Both the position numbers and the translations under genes were made by a program. From NCBI GenBank assembly GCA_030374805.1, contig JARGSG010000225.1, positions 682,001-746,000 of the forward strand: DNA of 64,000 nucleotides. Direction: 5' to 3'. This DNA is from Gracilaria gracilis. Its lineage: Eukaryota > Rhodophyta > Florideophyceae > Gracilariales > Gracilariaceae. Position 1 is the stretch's first letter, and each line of letters starts with the position of its first letter. The notes under the pieces are model-generated. The model saw only the letters and a list, made by a program, of their open reading frames with translations, ran no database searches and had not been told where the DNA came from. This document shows, piece by piece, positions 34,154 to 45,700 of this stretch.

Positions 34154-36354
34154 TTGACCGGTTCCAAGACCGTATGCCTTTCACAGGTACATTCGAATCC
34201 ACATCCAACTGCTTTGCATATGGATACCGCCAAATTCCGAAAAGATGGAACCAAATCCGTCCCCAAACCAAGACAATCTTTCTTTCGGATTAAGAGCAAA
34301 GAGGCAGCCATTGAAGCCGTTAGAAAGAAAGGAGTGGGAGAGACTACTCCCTACGAACTTATTCAGTGGAGAGACATGCGTTCTGTGGACAAAACGCGTT
34401 CTGAACATTACCAAAACTAGGCTGCATTGTGTCACTTGAACACGAAGAAGGATGCTGGATGGCTGGTATGCTCATTTTTGATTAGTGGACAATGCTCATT
34501 GCATTCTGCAGTGAAGGAGTTTGACCCAGAGCAAGGAACGACGGTGTTAAAGAACCACAGCAAGCTGCATCTGGATCAGAAGAAAAAGACTACGGTCACA
34601 GATGTAGTTGTGAATGTTAACCAGACGCAGAAGTCCAACATAGTTACTGCAGCTGCATTTGCGGTTTCCAACGGTTTACTTCCCCTTTCTTTCGCCTAAA
34701 AGAAACCAGGAATCGTTTTCTTTGCAAAGGCTTTGGTGGACGCTGGAAGGTCCGTACCTGTCAGCGCGCAGCTCAATATTGAAGATATGTTGCCTTCCGA
34801 CAAGGCAGTCAGGGAATCTATACAAAGAATTTCAAAAGAGAAGAGGGATTTGTACCGCGTGCACGAAGCAAAAGAGGTCATAGCTCTTGGTGTTGGTGTG
34901 ACCAGTGATGGATTGAAAAATGAAGTGACTGGCACGAAGTACTACGATTTCACAGCAAATTACTACAAACTCGGCGCTCCCCATATATTGACTAAGAATC
35001 GCGAATTCGAACTGGTTACGAAGAACATATTTCTCATAGAGCAGAAAGGAATGGAATCGGCAAATGCATTGCGTTCAGCATTTGATCACGCATTATTAAC
35101 CAGAATTGGTTGTGAACTAGATGAGTTCATGAAGAACTTTAGTTTTGTCACAGATTGTGCATCTACCATGCCGTGTGTGTGTGTAGTAGGGGGTTTTGCG
35201 TCAAGCAAACGTGTTCCATTCAGCGAGAAGTAGATGGGATGTATATCGCATCAATTAAATACCGCAATGAAGCATGCTATGAACGCAGAAACGGCCCGTA
35301 ACTCCGTTATTGCGAAGAATCTGTGCAATGTGAAAGCAATTGTAAGAATGTTTAAGCAAGGAAACTGGAATCAATCTCTCCCACACGGCTATGCACTCAT
35401 TCAAGAGATTGAAACCAGATTTGGGACGACGCTTAGTGTGGTTCAGAGGTTTCTGAAGTCGAGCAAACAAGTTGCCTCTTTGATTGCCGCAAAGGATTCT
35501 GAGCCAGCTAAGGCAGCATTTGATGCTCCTTTAACCCAAACGAACACAGACGGGGAAGTGGTATATCCTGCTCTCGAGGCCATTGTGGATTATTTTCGCC
35601 CAGTTTGTCACGTCCAAACTGCGTTAGAAGCTCAGAACACCCCCACCCTTCATCTGATTTTGCCGATGTTAGAACAGCTACAGAATCAACTGAAACATAT
35701 TAGTGGTGGAGTGGCGAAAGGACCAATCTATGAAGTTCCTCATGTCTTAAGTCAGCAATTTAGTAACTTTGTGTTGCGATTTTTGTATCAAATTGAGACA
35801 CATAGCATGTAGATAGCCGGGAGTCTGCCAAATCCTCGTTTGCGCTGGTTGGGTTTTGTCAAGGACTGTGATAGACGTAACTCTTTCAGGATCAAAAATA
35901 GCACTCTAATTAAGCGCTTGCCTCGTAATTATGTAGAAGTTGACGGTAATCAGGAGGGGTGCGTTGTCAATGGTGCAGTTGCACCAAAAGATTTGGGTGA
36001 GGACATGTTTAATCTGTCGGATATGTTCGATATTGCAGACCGTGAGGTTGGGGATTTGGATGCTTTCGAGAAATACATGGGTCGATGCTTTCTGCTTCCA
36101 GTGTTACAACAGCTTAAGGCTGTTAAAGAGGATGAAGATCATGGTACCAAACTGGTGAAGTTTTGGATAGGTCAATCTGGTGTGTACCCAGATTTGTCAA
36201 AAGTGGCTTAACGTCTGCATGCAACGCCTGTTTCATCTGCAACTAGTGAAAGAAACTTTAGTACTGTGAATAGAATTGTCACAGCGGATAGATCGAAGCT
36301 CAAGAGCTGTTTATTGGAAGACATGTTGTATCTTCGTTCCATTTTACGAAAGTA
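34154..36354 (+). pseudogene. hAT-superfamily transposase, five in-frame stops and no frameshift
   Basis: One frame runs through the whole gene. The middle contains GVTSDGLKNEVTGTKYYDFTANYY and FVTDCASTMPCV (catalytic-domain region), then MGCISHQLNTAMKHAM, the conserved C-x-H-x-L-N block. The end has the hAT dimerisation domain: VKFWIGQSGVYPDLSKVA, then HATPVSSATSERNFSTVNRI and LLEDMLYLRSIL. Stops are TAG at 34418, TAA at 34697, TAG at 35231, TAG at 35810 and TAA at 36208. Each is one C-to-T or G-to-A change from CAA, CAG or TGG. hAT enzymes cut and paste with 8-bp target duplications. It is the youngest identifiable layer inside the MTase gene. Confidence 0.85.
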
Positions 36355-36994
36355 AAGAGTGCTGCAGTCTAAGTGAACTGGCTCTATCATTATCAGAAAC
36401 AAATTGTGCATCTAGCCGCAACAGGGGCCTCAAAAGCACTTCACAGCCACATCGACGAAAGCGGCCACCGCGGATGTTCACAATAACGCGACAAAAGTAG
36501 CCTAGTAGAAGATGCGTACGGCACGGGCCCGAGTCGGCGCTTTAAACATGCGTAGTTTGAATGATAGACACAGAGGTGTAGGTTCTAGAGCAGCATGTAG
36601 TGCAAAGCGGCGAACCGAATGAGCAACGCTCTCGACCTTCGTATCCGTCTTCTCCTCTTCATACGTTCCGCGCGCGACCCTGTTTCGGCCCCCCCTTGTG
36701 TTACTGTGACTTGCCGTTGCTTTCGAGCTACCCAGCTTCCAGCTCAGCGCTCTTGTCTACATAGTCGCCAATCCCACACACCTCTTTTGTCCCTAACCAC
36801 ATCTTCGTGGCCCCACACACCCAGCGCTACAACGGTGTTGCTCTATCATCGCATCAAGCTACCGAACACAGCAGTATTCCTGCAAGTATTGCTTTTCTTC
36901 TGTGCCGGGTAACGCTAACAACGTCTTGGGCATTGGTCTTAGTTCTGCCCGAAACCCAACTGCGTCTGATACCCCATTCCATCGACCCCCGATC
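36355..36994. other. No gene recognised inside the insertion
   Basis: Short open frames only. The 3' end of the hAT element should lie here, but I could not match it to a left end. Confidence 0.3.
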
Positions 36995-38032
36995 TCCACC
37001 TCAAGCGTCATCGTAAACGCAATCGTGGTAGCCCTCAGCGCGTTCCAATAGATCGTGTACCCCATCGAGCAGTCGTGCCAAATGCCGACCGAATCGACTT
37101 TGATCCGCGCAACTTGCTGCAAAGATATGCCCCCAGAATGCATCTCCCCGAAATGCATCAGGATAGCGCCTAGAGACATCAAAGAGCTCCAAATGGATAT
37201 CATTCACAACCTCTTTCTGCATGATCGACATACCGAACAGAGCGAGGAACTAACGGTGGATATTCGACATGTTATTCAGACAGGTTGCCAGCCCGCGCGG
37301 GCAGTGCGCCGTGATGCTAGGGTCGTCGGCACAGCTGGAAGCTGGAAGCTGCATCAGCTGTCTCCCTGCGCGAGCCGATTCCATTGTAGACTCCGTAGCC
37401 CCATAAACGTATGTCTCGAACACATCATCCTTTTCGAACGTGCTATCTCACGCCATCTCGGCCAGCACGCGCGAGTACTCTGGCAGTTTGTTCTCCAACG
37501 CGTGCGTGACGCACGAGCCGAACTGCGACTGCAACGGGGTCCGTTTTATGTCTCACGCTGGCGTGCGCGGCGGCTTTGTGCACGGACGTTGTGTTGACGT
37601 TGGTGCAAACATTGCCGAAGTCAGTTAGTTCTCCCGAAGCCACTTCCCGAGCTCCAGAAAGCGCAAAAAAACGACAGCGGCCTCTCCACGCGCTGCGGTT
37701 TCCACTACGGCGCGCAAAAGAGTTGTAATGCATTGAACGATGGTGGATAAGTGTAGTGCAACGACCAACACCGAAACGGCGGCTTGATCCCTAGAGGACG
37801 TCGCGCATACCAACACAAGCGAAACAATTGGGCAATAACGAGGCTGTAGCGAAGTTGCATACCAGCTCCAAAACGCGCTCCAACAGGGAAACGCGAACGG
37901 TGGTTTGATCGTACGAAAGGGAGACGTTTTGCTATACGACGGAGAGAGGAACAAAACGACGCAAAACACAACAATCAAGTAGATGCGAAGCGATGAGCAA
38001 ACCAGTGGCGCGCTCACCACCAACGTTGTCAT
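36995..38032 (-). pseudogene. Decayed membrane protein of unknown family
   Basis: A 135-codon start (38032-37625) contains three hydrophobic stretches (IYLIVVFCVVLFL, YCPIVSLVLVCA, VSVLVVALHLSTIVQCITTLL). The same frame continues past a TAA, two TGA and a TAG stop to 37001, with good composition, including HLELFDVSRRYPDAFRGDAFW and HIFAASCADQSRFGRHLARLL. There is no frameshift. I recognise no family. It could be a decayed host gene carried along with the insertion. Confidence 0.35.
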
Positions 38033-38688
38033 GTATAAGACGTCTCAACGGATGCGCCTCCATTTGCAGCCGCGCCACGCGAGGTGCTGCTTTTTATGTC
38101 GGAGCTGATCGACTAGGACGGTACACCGCCAATTAGAACAAAATTTCAAATATATTTTTTGAATGATTACATAAACTTTTGTAAAATAAACTTTAATTGC
38201 AATGATCTGCATGGATGTTTGAACTCCTGACTTTTGTTGGGCGCCCCCGCCCTGCGCCCGGTGTCCTCTGGCCCGCCCGACTCAACTATGTGAGCCACTC
38301 CAGATAGACGAGAGTTATCGACGAGAACCGTTGATTTGATGGTCCTATTTATTACGATCCGGCGGAATCCGAAACGCGGAACACGTGTTCTTCATTGGAT
38401 TCTTTCGGTCTTGTATTTGGTTGACAAATATGGCTAACGGGTATTTCAGAGATATCCGGTTTTCGCTCGTAAAACATTTAACCATTTTGAATTTGTTTTT
38501 TGTTCGATGTGTATCTACTATGATACTGCTTGATTTCATTGCATGGTGAACACAGTGTTAGTGTTAATATTTTTTACCAAAACCTTTACATGTTGAGTCC
38601 GTTTTGTTTGAAAATGACAAAGAATCTACATAAACTGGTCTAATTTTTTTCTGAACAAATTGATATTGTTTTCTATGACTTTCTGCGA
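38033..38688. other. AT-rich non-coding stretch
   Basis: It is markedly AT-rich from 38140, with a GC-rich patch at 38235-38285, no convincing gene and no RNA gene. It forms the right part of the insertion in the MTase gene. Confidence 0.35.
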
Positions 38689-40529
38689 CTACATCCATCT
38701 ACTACTTTCCTGTTCGACAACCACTTCTAACTGAAGGAGAAGTGGGACATCCGTAAATATTATTTGTCCGGTTCGATTCCTACTCGGAACCCCTTGCTCG
38801 TCCTTTGCTCCAATAAGGGAAAGCACCCTCGTCCACTGGTTCACCTGTTCCAATGCGCAGAAGATACCGAAATGACCCGCCGGACGTAGCAGCCTTGATA
38901 TAAGCTTTGCCCCCTTCTTCATATGCTAAGCGTTCAGAATATCGTACCAACTGTTCTCCAGGTTTCTATCGGCCCTTATGTTGTATGGTGGGACCATAAG
39001 ACCCAGTTGAACTTTCCCCAATGGAGAGACCCCGTTCTTTCGCAGAGTCTCGTCCGTTTCCACCATATCCTCGAACCCGCAATTATACATTCGAAAGTAT
39101 TTCTCCATCTCCACTTCACAACGTTGGAATGCCATTCTATTGTCCAACGAGGAAATGGCAGGAGGAGGCTGTATGTCAGCGTCGGACGACTGTTCACCAA
39201 CATCTTCATTCCTACTCTCCCCCACTACATCCATTCCACTTCCTTCATCTCCATCCCCTCCTTGTCTCCCCTCCGAAGGATTCCCCTTTTCCAACTGCTC
39301 ATCGTCATCGTCATGAATTTCGATGGCAGGCTCCGGTTTCGATATCGGCATGAGATGTATATCAGGGACATTGAGTGTTTATTTGATTTTCAAAGGGCTT
39401 ATTGTCTCCAAGATGGAGGACATAAGCGAGTTAGAGACAAAATCAAATATCTGAGGAAACGCTCTTGACGAGTCCCTGTGAAACGTCTTTAGAACGGCCC
39501 ATTGTCCAGGTTCTGATATTGTGTACAACTGCTCGTTCACAACAACCTTGTTCACGTCAGAAAAGAAATCCTTCGCAAGCGTTCGGAGGGCCACATCAAT
39601 ATCCTCCGGAAGATTCCATGCCCACGGTTGGACCTCGTCTTCCCGAAGAGTTTGCGTGTTGCTCGGTAGCAAGCGATGGTCGTTGTCTTTGTGCAGGAAC
39701 CCCTCGGAACGCGTTTCAATGGGTTTAAACTGCATGTCGTCGTACACGAGCAGTATAAAAGGAAGAATAATTACCTCTGCCCTAGGGAACCCCAGAAATT
39801 GGGAGAAACAATCCCAGGCCTTTGTTACCAGCTGCACACCAAAACCCGCACGCTGAGCTTGGAGATTCTGGGATATTTGCACATTCCCAAAAGGGGTGGA
39901 ATATCCCTTCTACCCCTTACGCCTTTTATGGCTCCGAAGGCACTTTTCCATAGATACTTTTTGTGAATAAGAGAACGAAAGAGAACTCTCTGGAAATGTG
40001 TAGCGATGCTCGTTCCGAAAGGGGGAGCTATCCGGCCCACACGCCTGGGAGCTATACTCATGAACTTGAAGAATTCGGTTAACGTCACATTCTTCGGTAT
40101 TCCTTGAAAGTCCACTCTGGTATAAGCATTCCAAAAATCCCTCACACGCCTGTCTCTGTCTTCGTCCATGATGTCAAGCAACTTCGTCGACAGATACAGC
40201 TGACGGTACGAAACCTTCCCGCACACAGCCTTGAGCTCATCGTCGCTGTATGACGAGTGAGTGGGTCCGAGAAGGATAGAGAAGTACTTCTTGGCAACGT
40301 CTAGGACAGTGCGATTCTTGATGATATATTGAACGAATTCGCTGTTTCCCACTTTCCTAGGTTCGTTTTCCTCTCGCATCTTCGAGGCATAGTGATTACG
40401 GATGGCGAGACACGCGGTGAGAAGCTCATCCCCAGAACCGAACATTTTTCCAACCTTCATGTCGGATGTCGGAGGTGCCGGTGACGGTGACTTAGACCTG
40501 GATGTGGTTACGGCAGCCATTTTAAACAA
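38689..40529 (-). pseudogene. DNA methyltransferase N-terminal half (motif IV)
   Basis: The gene starts at 40529 (or three codons later) with a serine/proline-rich leader and a helical domain (YLSTKLLDIMDEDRDRRVRDF, then FFKFMSIAPRRVGRI). A frame change near 39885 is followed by FLGFPRAEVIILPFILLVYD and an acidic linker. Then comes GLMVPPYNIRADRN at 38980-38994, the motif IV (D/N-PP-Y) position of N6A/N4C methyltransferases, here with V where D or N is expected. LISRLLRPAGHFGIFCALEQVNQW, about 20 codons on, is the usual following strand. TAA near 39379 and TAG near 38923 are in-frame stops. Motif IV before motif I is the beta-class order. The motif I and SET half lies at 32455-33850. Confidence 0.65.
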
Positions 40530-40897
40530 TAACGGGAGGCTGTATTATGAATACGGAAGGAGAAACGGAGCGGTCGTGAGAAAACCGATGATTGACGTCG
40601 GCAGCGGACGGCGAGGGCGAACGGACGGAAACTGACGAGAGACGGCAGCGAACGAGAGATGAGTGCGGATGGTAGGCGGGAGCGCACGGCAGATGGCTGC
40701 GGAATTAGCGATGTGAAGGAAAAGGTCAGGCGCCAAAACTGTACCAGAACTCTAAAGTAGAGGATTAGAAGAGACTTGGGCGATGTTACAGGGGCTTATG
40801 CGGTGATAAACAGTTATAAGAGAAGGCAGAGATGGGCGGGGGGTGGGGTAATTTCTAGATATGGAAGTATAGGCAAAGTTATAACTTACGACTCTCC
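40530..40897. promoter_or_regulatory. 5' flank of the MTase-SET gene
   Basis: Non-coding, GC-rich near the gene start and purine-rich further out. It should contain the minus-strand promoter. No box stands out. Confidence 0.3.
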
Positions 40898-42465
40898 GGA
40901 CCGCGGTCCGTGGTGCAGTGGCGCTCCATCACGGCTCCGATGAAGTGCCACTCCAGTTCGGTCCGCTTTCCATGCGCCATGGGAGAAAAAGTAAAAAGAA
41001 TTAATTTCCACCTGGACGGCGGCCCCCTCGCGACTTGCGCTTGTTTGTAATGTGATGCTGCGTGTAATTAAGCACCTTCGCTCTCCTGCCAACTGCCTCG
41101 GTAAGCACAACGCTCTGTACCTCCCCGTTACGGTTTACGGGGGTCTTTTCTTCTCCTGTCACAACCAATTGATTTTCTCGGTTGTGACAGAAGAAAAAAA
41201 GATCGCCGGAAACTGTGCAAGAAAGGTTCTATTTCCGTCCTTGTTCTGTTGCCCGGACGTAGTGGCACACAAGGTACGTTCGACAATTTTGTTCGTTTTC
41301 TGTGAATCGTACTAACTGGCGTACTCTTCTATTTTCCATGCTCTTGCGTATTCAAGCCAGAGTCGTCGGACACAGTGTATGCCGCTTCTGCATCCTTGCT
41401 TTACTGAGAACATTCGGAAGTGCTTGAGCTGGCCGTGATGGTCGAGTACGATTATTTGAGTTGTTCAACTCATGTAATCGGCTTTGGCTTTGACAGCCAG
41501 CTCAATCACTGTTGGACTGTGGTTATTTATTAGACCGACTAGATTAGACATCGGAAGTGGTTGAGCTACCGGTGATGGTGGACTACGATTACATGAGTTG
41601 TTCAAATGATATAATCGTGTTTTGCCATTACTGATATTTCAATCACTGAAAAAGAATAGTCCCCAATATAGTCACTAGAAGAATGTCGTGGCCAGTGATG
41701 AGTTCTTCTTCTCCGACAACCACATAATGCTCGTGGTTGTCGCAAAGGGGGTATTCATTATCGGTTACGACCTTGGACGCTACAGGAAAATCTACATCAT
41801 ATAAAGTTAGAGAAGGTAGTCGGTAGAACTACCTTCTTCGATTTGATAGGATGTAAAATTTCTGATATAGCGCATATTCTGCCAGATCGATGTGATGCAT
41901 TATTTGTTTTGTTTTATACATGACCAACAAACTGCGAACTACTTCTATTCTAAACTGTTCTCCGTGCTTATAAAGAGCAATTTTTATTGCTTTCCAACAA
42001 ATTCACCGAACGACAGTCATATGACTTGACGCCCTTACGTCCTCCCGTCATTATAAGAAGATGCAGGGCTTTAAATATTCATAAAACAATCATAAGTGAA
42101 AACCGTCGTTGACAGCGGTCCGAAGTGCCGTCCAGCTTCATCGGCCACGGCGCGTGGACAGCGGTCCGGGGTGGAGTGGCGCTTCATCACGGCACTGATG
42201 AAGCGCCACTTCACCCCTGGCCGCTGTCCGAAAAATTAAATTTTTTTTCGCGTGGAAAGCGGTCCGGGGTGTCGCCCAGCTTCATCAGCCACGGCGCGTG
42301 GACAGCGGTCCGGGGTGTCACCCAGCTTCATCAGCCACGGCGCGTGGACAGCGGTCCGGGGTGTCACCCAGCTTCATCAGCCACGGCGCGTGGACAGCGG
42401 TCCGGGGTGGAGTTGCGCTTCATCAGGGCGCTGATGAAGCGCCACACCACTCCGGATCGCTGTCC
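40898..42465. repeat. Hairpin-rich intergenic block between divergent genes
   Basis: At least six strong hairpins lie in 1.6 kb: 40898-40971, 41146-41197 (arms about 18-21 bp around TGTCACAACC), 41714-41742 (perfect 10-bp arms CGACAACCAC), 41811-41838, 42156-42229 (arms over 30 bp) and 42392-42465. The first and last two share sequence (GGACAGCGGTCC, then GAGTGGCGCTTCATCA). A 66-bp direct repeat occurs at 41415-41480 and 41552-41617. No gene is seen. The block lies between genes transcribed away from each other and at the point where plus-strand composition changes from C-rich to G-rich. Confidence 0.75.
42249..42410. repeat. 46-bp minisatellite
   Basis: A 46-bp unit beginning CGCGTGGACAGCGGTCCGGG and ending in CAGCCACGG starts at 42249, 42295, 42341 and (partly) 42387. 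It is built from one arm of the neighbouring hairpins and is open in several frames only because its length and composition lack stops. Confidence 0.9.
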
Positions 42466-42768
42466 ATGCCGAAAACTTAACGGACGCAATTCATTTTTTT
42501 TCTCCAAAACTGGGTGCCTTTATTCTATAGCTACACGTACGTAGTAGTTATGACGATCATGTAACTTTCTAAATAAAGCGATAGTGAATTCTAAAACGTG
42601 AAATACGGAACTCCTTGAGTTCAATCCTATATTGAGCGGGCACAGTATTCGGTCAGGAAGTGAAGGCAACGAACGTGATTGAGAAGGGTACGTGCACTAT
42701 ACGTTCTCGCGAGCATTCTCGACGGTCCTAATCCGCGTTTCGAATTGTTTGAACCCTTTGTATCCAAC

Positions 42769-45700
42769 ATGGCGCCTCTGAACCATAAAAGGGGGCGGGA
42801 GTCAGCGCGATCGAAGAAGAACAGCGAAAGGTCAGAAATGGCGCCGTTTACGCGAGGAAGAGGAAGGGCGAAGGTCTCCATCTCTCGTAGGCCGACATCG
42901 CGTTCCGAGCAGGGAACACCGCGCGCGATGGAGAAGAAGACGAGTACTCCCGCGCCACATAAGGTAAAAGGTGGCGACTGTGTATCTTTGTTCATCAGCC
43001 TTGGAAAGGACAAGAACAGGGTTGAAGTTGGTACTGCGAAAGTACGTGGCGTGGGACCCGCTGGTGGTACCGGGAAGGGGCTCTGCCGTTCACTGTATGG
43101 CCATCTTCTAAGCGCCACTACCATAGAGGGTGAGGATTTGGTGGTTATCTGGAGGACGAATATTTCAAAGTCATCTAGAAGCGAAGTACCCTTACCGTTT
43201 CCAAGGTCCGGAGGATCCGTCGAGTAAACTCGCCGAATTGTTTTCGGCTGGGTTGTATGCCTGGGATACGTCGATGATGGCCTCAATTGAGATTCCGCAG
43301 AGTCCCAATTCGCACCCCACTCCCCACTCTGGGGCCGAGAAGTCGTCCATCTCTCAGCCTGAGAGTGACGATGTTGAGGAGTTCAAGGAATCGGCTGGGC
43401 AGTACTCTAAAACCGCCAAACTCCAGTCTCCATTAACGAGAGGAGGAGGACGAGGAGGTTCTAAAGGGATGAAGAAACCGGTGGGAGCAATTGAGAGGGT
43501 TAACATGGTGGATGACTCCGATGACGATGTTGTGAAGGTGATTGGGACTACTAAGGCTTCCCTGGGTGGAACTGAGGGGGATTTGTTCGATGAAGGAGAT
43601 AAAGTGCCGTCAAATGAGGTGGAAACCACGCTGCCGCTACCGAAGATATCCCTCGCCGACTATGTTCAGCAGCGGTTGACGACGAATATCGAGATGATTG
43701 AAATCCCGAAGAAGACGGTTCGCAGTAGGAACCTGGCGCACAAGCAGGCCACGAAGATGAAGTGCCGCAACTTTGGCTCGCTTCCCTCCGCCAGTTCGAT
43801 TGCCGTTACACATGTAGGCGATTTGGATGCAAGTGACATCGTTGACGAAAAACTTGTGCTGCCTGTAACACTTATAGACGGATACCACCGATTTCTTGTG
43901 TTACAGGACCTGCGTGAGGAAGGAGGGGAGTGGGAGGATATAGTGAAGTCTCTGGATGTTGTGTTATGGAGGAGGAAGGATGGTAGTCCGATGGTCATGA
44001 ATGAAGTGCTAAGACTTGGCAATCTCCTGAACGAGATGAGCTCCAATGTTCTGAAGATGTCTTTCGCAGACAAGCTTCACAGCACGGTGTCCTTCGTTTA
44101 AAACATCATTGAAGAAGGAGGAGTGGATGTGAGGAAGGTGACGCCGAAACAGATAGCGGGCGCGTTGAAAAGAAGTGGGGTTATCGGGGACTATAGTATG
44201 CGTCACTTGAATCGCTATGCGGCACTGGCTCTGAAGTTTGTGCAAAGCGAGAGGCTTCTCCAATTCTTTGAGAAGTTGTGTGAGGAGGGGCCGCCGCCGA
44301 CGCTCACACATGTGTCCAGTGACCTCCTTATGGGACTCGCAGATGGGGAATTCTGTTTCGTCGTCTGTTGCTTGCAATGGCATGTGCAACTGAGAATGTT
44401 CTCTGCAGGGAGGACGGGCCGTTTTGAGGATATGAGGAAGCACTTCTTTCAGTGTGCAATTGGTATGTTTAAGCTTTGCAACATGACTGCGAAGAAAAAG
44501 AAGAGGACAGTCGAAAAAGTGATCCAGACGGTTCTCAAGATTGGAGGAAAGGGGGTATCTGTCATGGAATATCTCGTGAAGAAAACAGCCAAAATGGAGC
44601 TCGCGGGAGCAAAGCATTTGTGGAACGGGATGGTGTATATGAGGGTGAAGACTGCAGGTAGCACGCTGGAACAACACTTCGAAGTACCGCTGCGAATTTC
44701 AAAAGAGGAGAAGGTTGTAGAGGAGGTTATTGAAGAGGTTGTGGAACCGGAGGGGACGGCCAGGGCTCCACCTGCTGAGGTGTAGAGCGATCCCAAGGTG
44801 GTGGAAAGCCCTGAACCGGAACCACCGGTGTTAAGACGTATCAAAAGACGTAAGGTGGTTCCGGGTCGCTTGAGAGAAGAGGAGGTTGGACGGGTTGTGA
44901 GGAAGAAGAGGAAAACGAGGAAGAGAACTTCTGTGGTGCTTATTGACGACGAGATTGAAGTTGATGTGCAACCTGCCCCGAAGCGAAGAAAGAAGGGTAC
45001 GGTGAACACATCTTCTGTGAACATACCTTTCGAGGTTCTAAACGTGTTCAGAAAAATGACGAGGACTGCATTGAAGAAGTTCTTTAAAGAGCAGAAAATC
45101 AATGTGATGTCGTCCAGTGAAGGCGAGGAGAGAAGTGATAGTGGTGAGAAGGATAGTGGATTGGTTCGGGATGAACCGGGGGGAGGTGAAGGAGGAATGC
45201 GTAGCTTTGAGGATAACAATCCGGATGTTCTCCCGAAGGGAATGAAGACAGCTGGGGAGTACACCGGGGGATTGGATATGTCGAGGAAGAATATGGTGAG
45301 TGCACTGCCGAGTGAGTTGCCGGGAGGAAAGAATGGTGTGAAACACCAGCACCCGTGGATGGATATGCTTCACCTACGAAAGCAGCATAGGGCGGGGTGT
45401 TTAAAGGTGGAGGATTTGAGAGCGGTGCATCACGCGGTGTACTGGCATGCTGCCTGGAATGGGCACAAAGAACTGGGGACTGCGAAGGAACCAGTTATTG
45501 GGGTGAAGCTCCCGTTAAAGGGAAAGCCGAAAGGGGAGGAGGAGGCTCTTTGGATGGCGGCGATGGAGAGGGATGACCTCACACGAGAGTATTTTGCCGC
45601 GAAGAGAATGGAGTTGATGGAGAGAAGATTCTGCGTGCTGGAGGAATTTGGAAGTGACGAAGGCATGTCAGATGAGGCGAAGAAGAGGGGGGTGGTGTTG

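Larger units (their letters stand above)
33851..38688. mobile_element. Insertion (about 4.8 kb) splitting the MTase-SET gene
   Basis: The two halves of one methyltransferase gene end at about 33850 and 38689, and the intervening DNA has different composition and contents: a hAT transposase on the plus strand (34154-36354) and a decayed membrane-protein frame on the minus strand. I could not find a clear 8-bp duplication or matching ends, so boundaries are approximate and it may be more than one insertion. Confidence 0.55.

Noticed and set aside
25941-36354. Reassigned stop codons (TGA as Trp or TAA/TAG as Gln)
   Set aside because: All three stops occur in different transposon frames, one TAG lies where Trp is expected, and the intact host-like gene ends normally at TAG. 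Mutation explains them better.
38760-38790. tRNA-like GGTTCGATTCC segment
   Set aside because: It lies in the methyltransferase coding frame and no cloverleaf can be drawn around it.
42249-42410. CRISPR array
   Set aside because: Units are contiguous 46-bp repeats without unique spacers, in a eukaryotic context.
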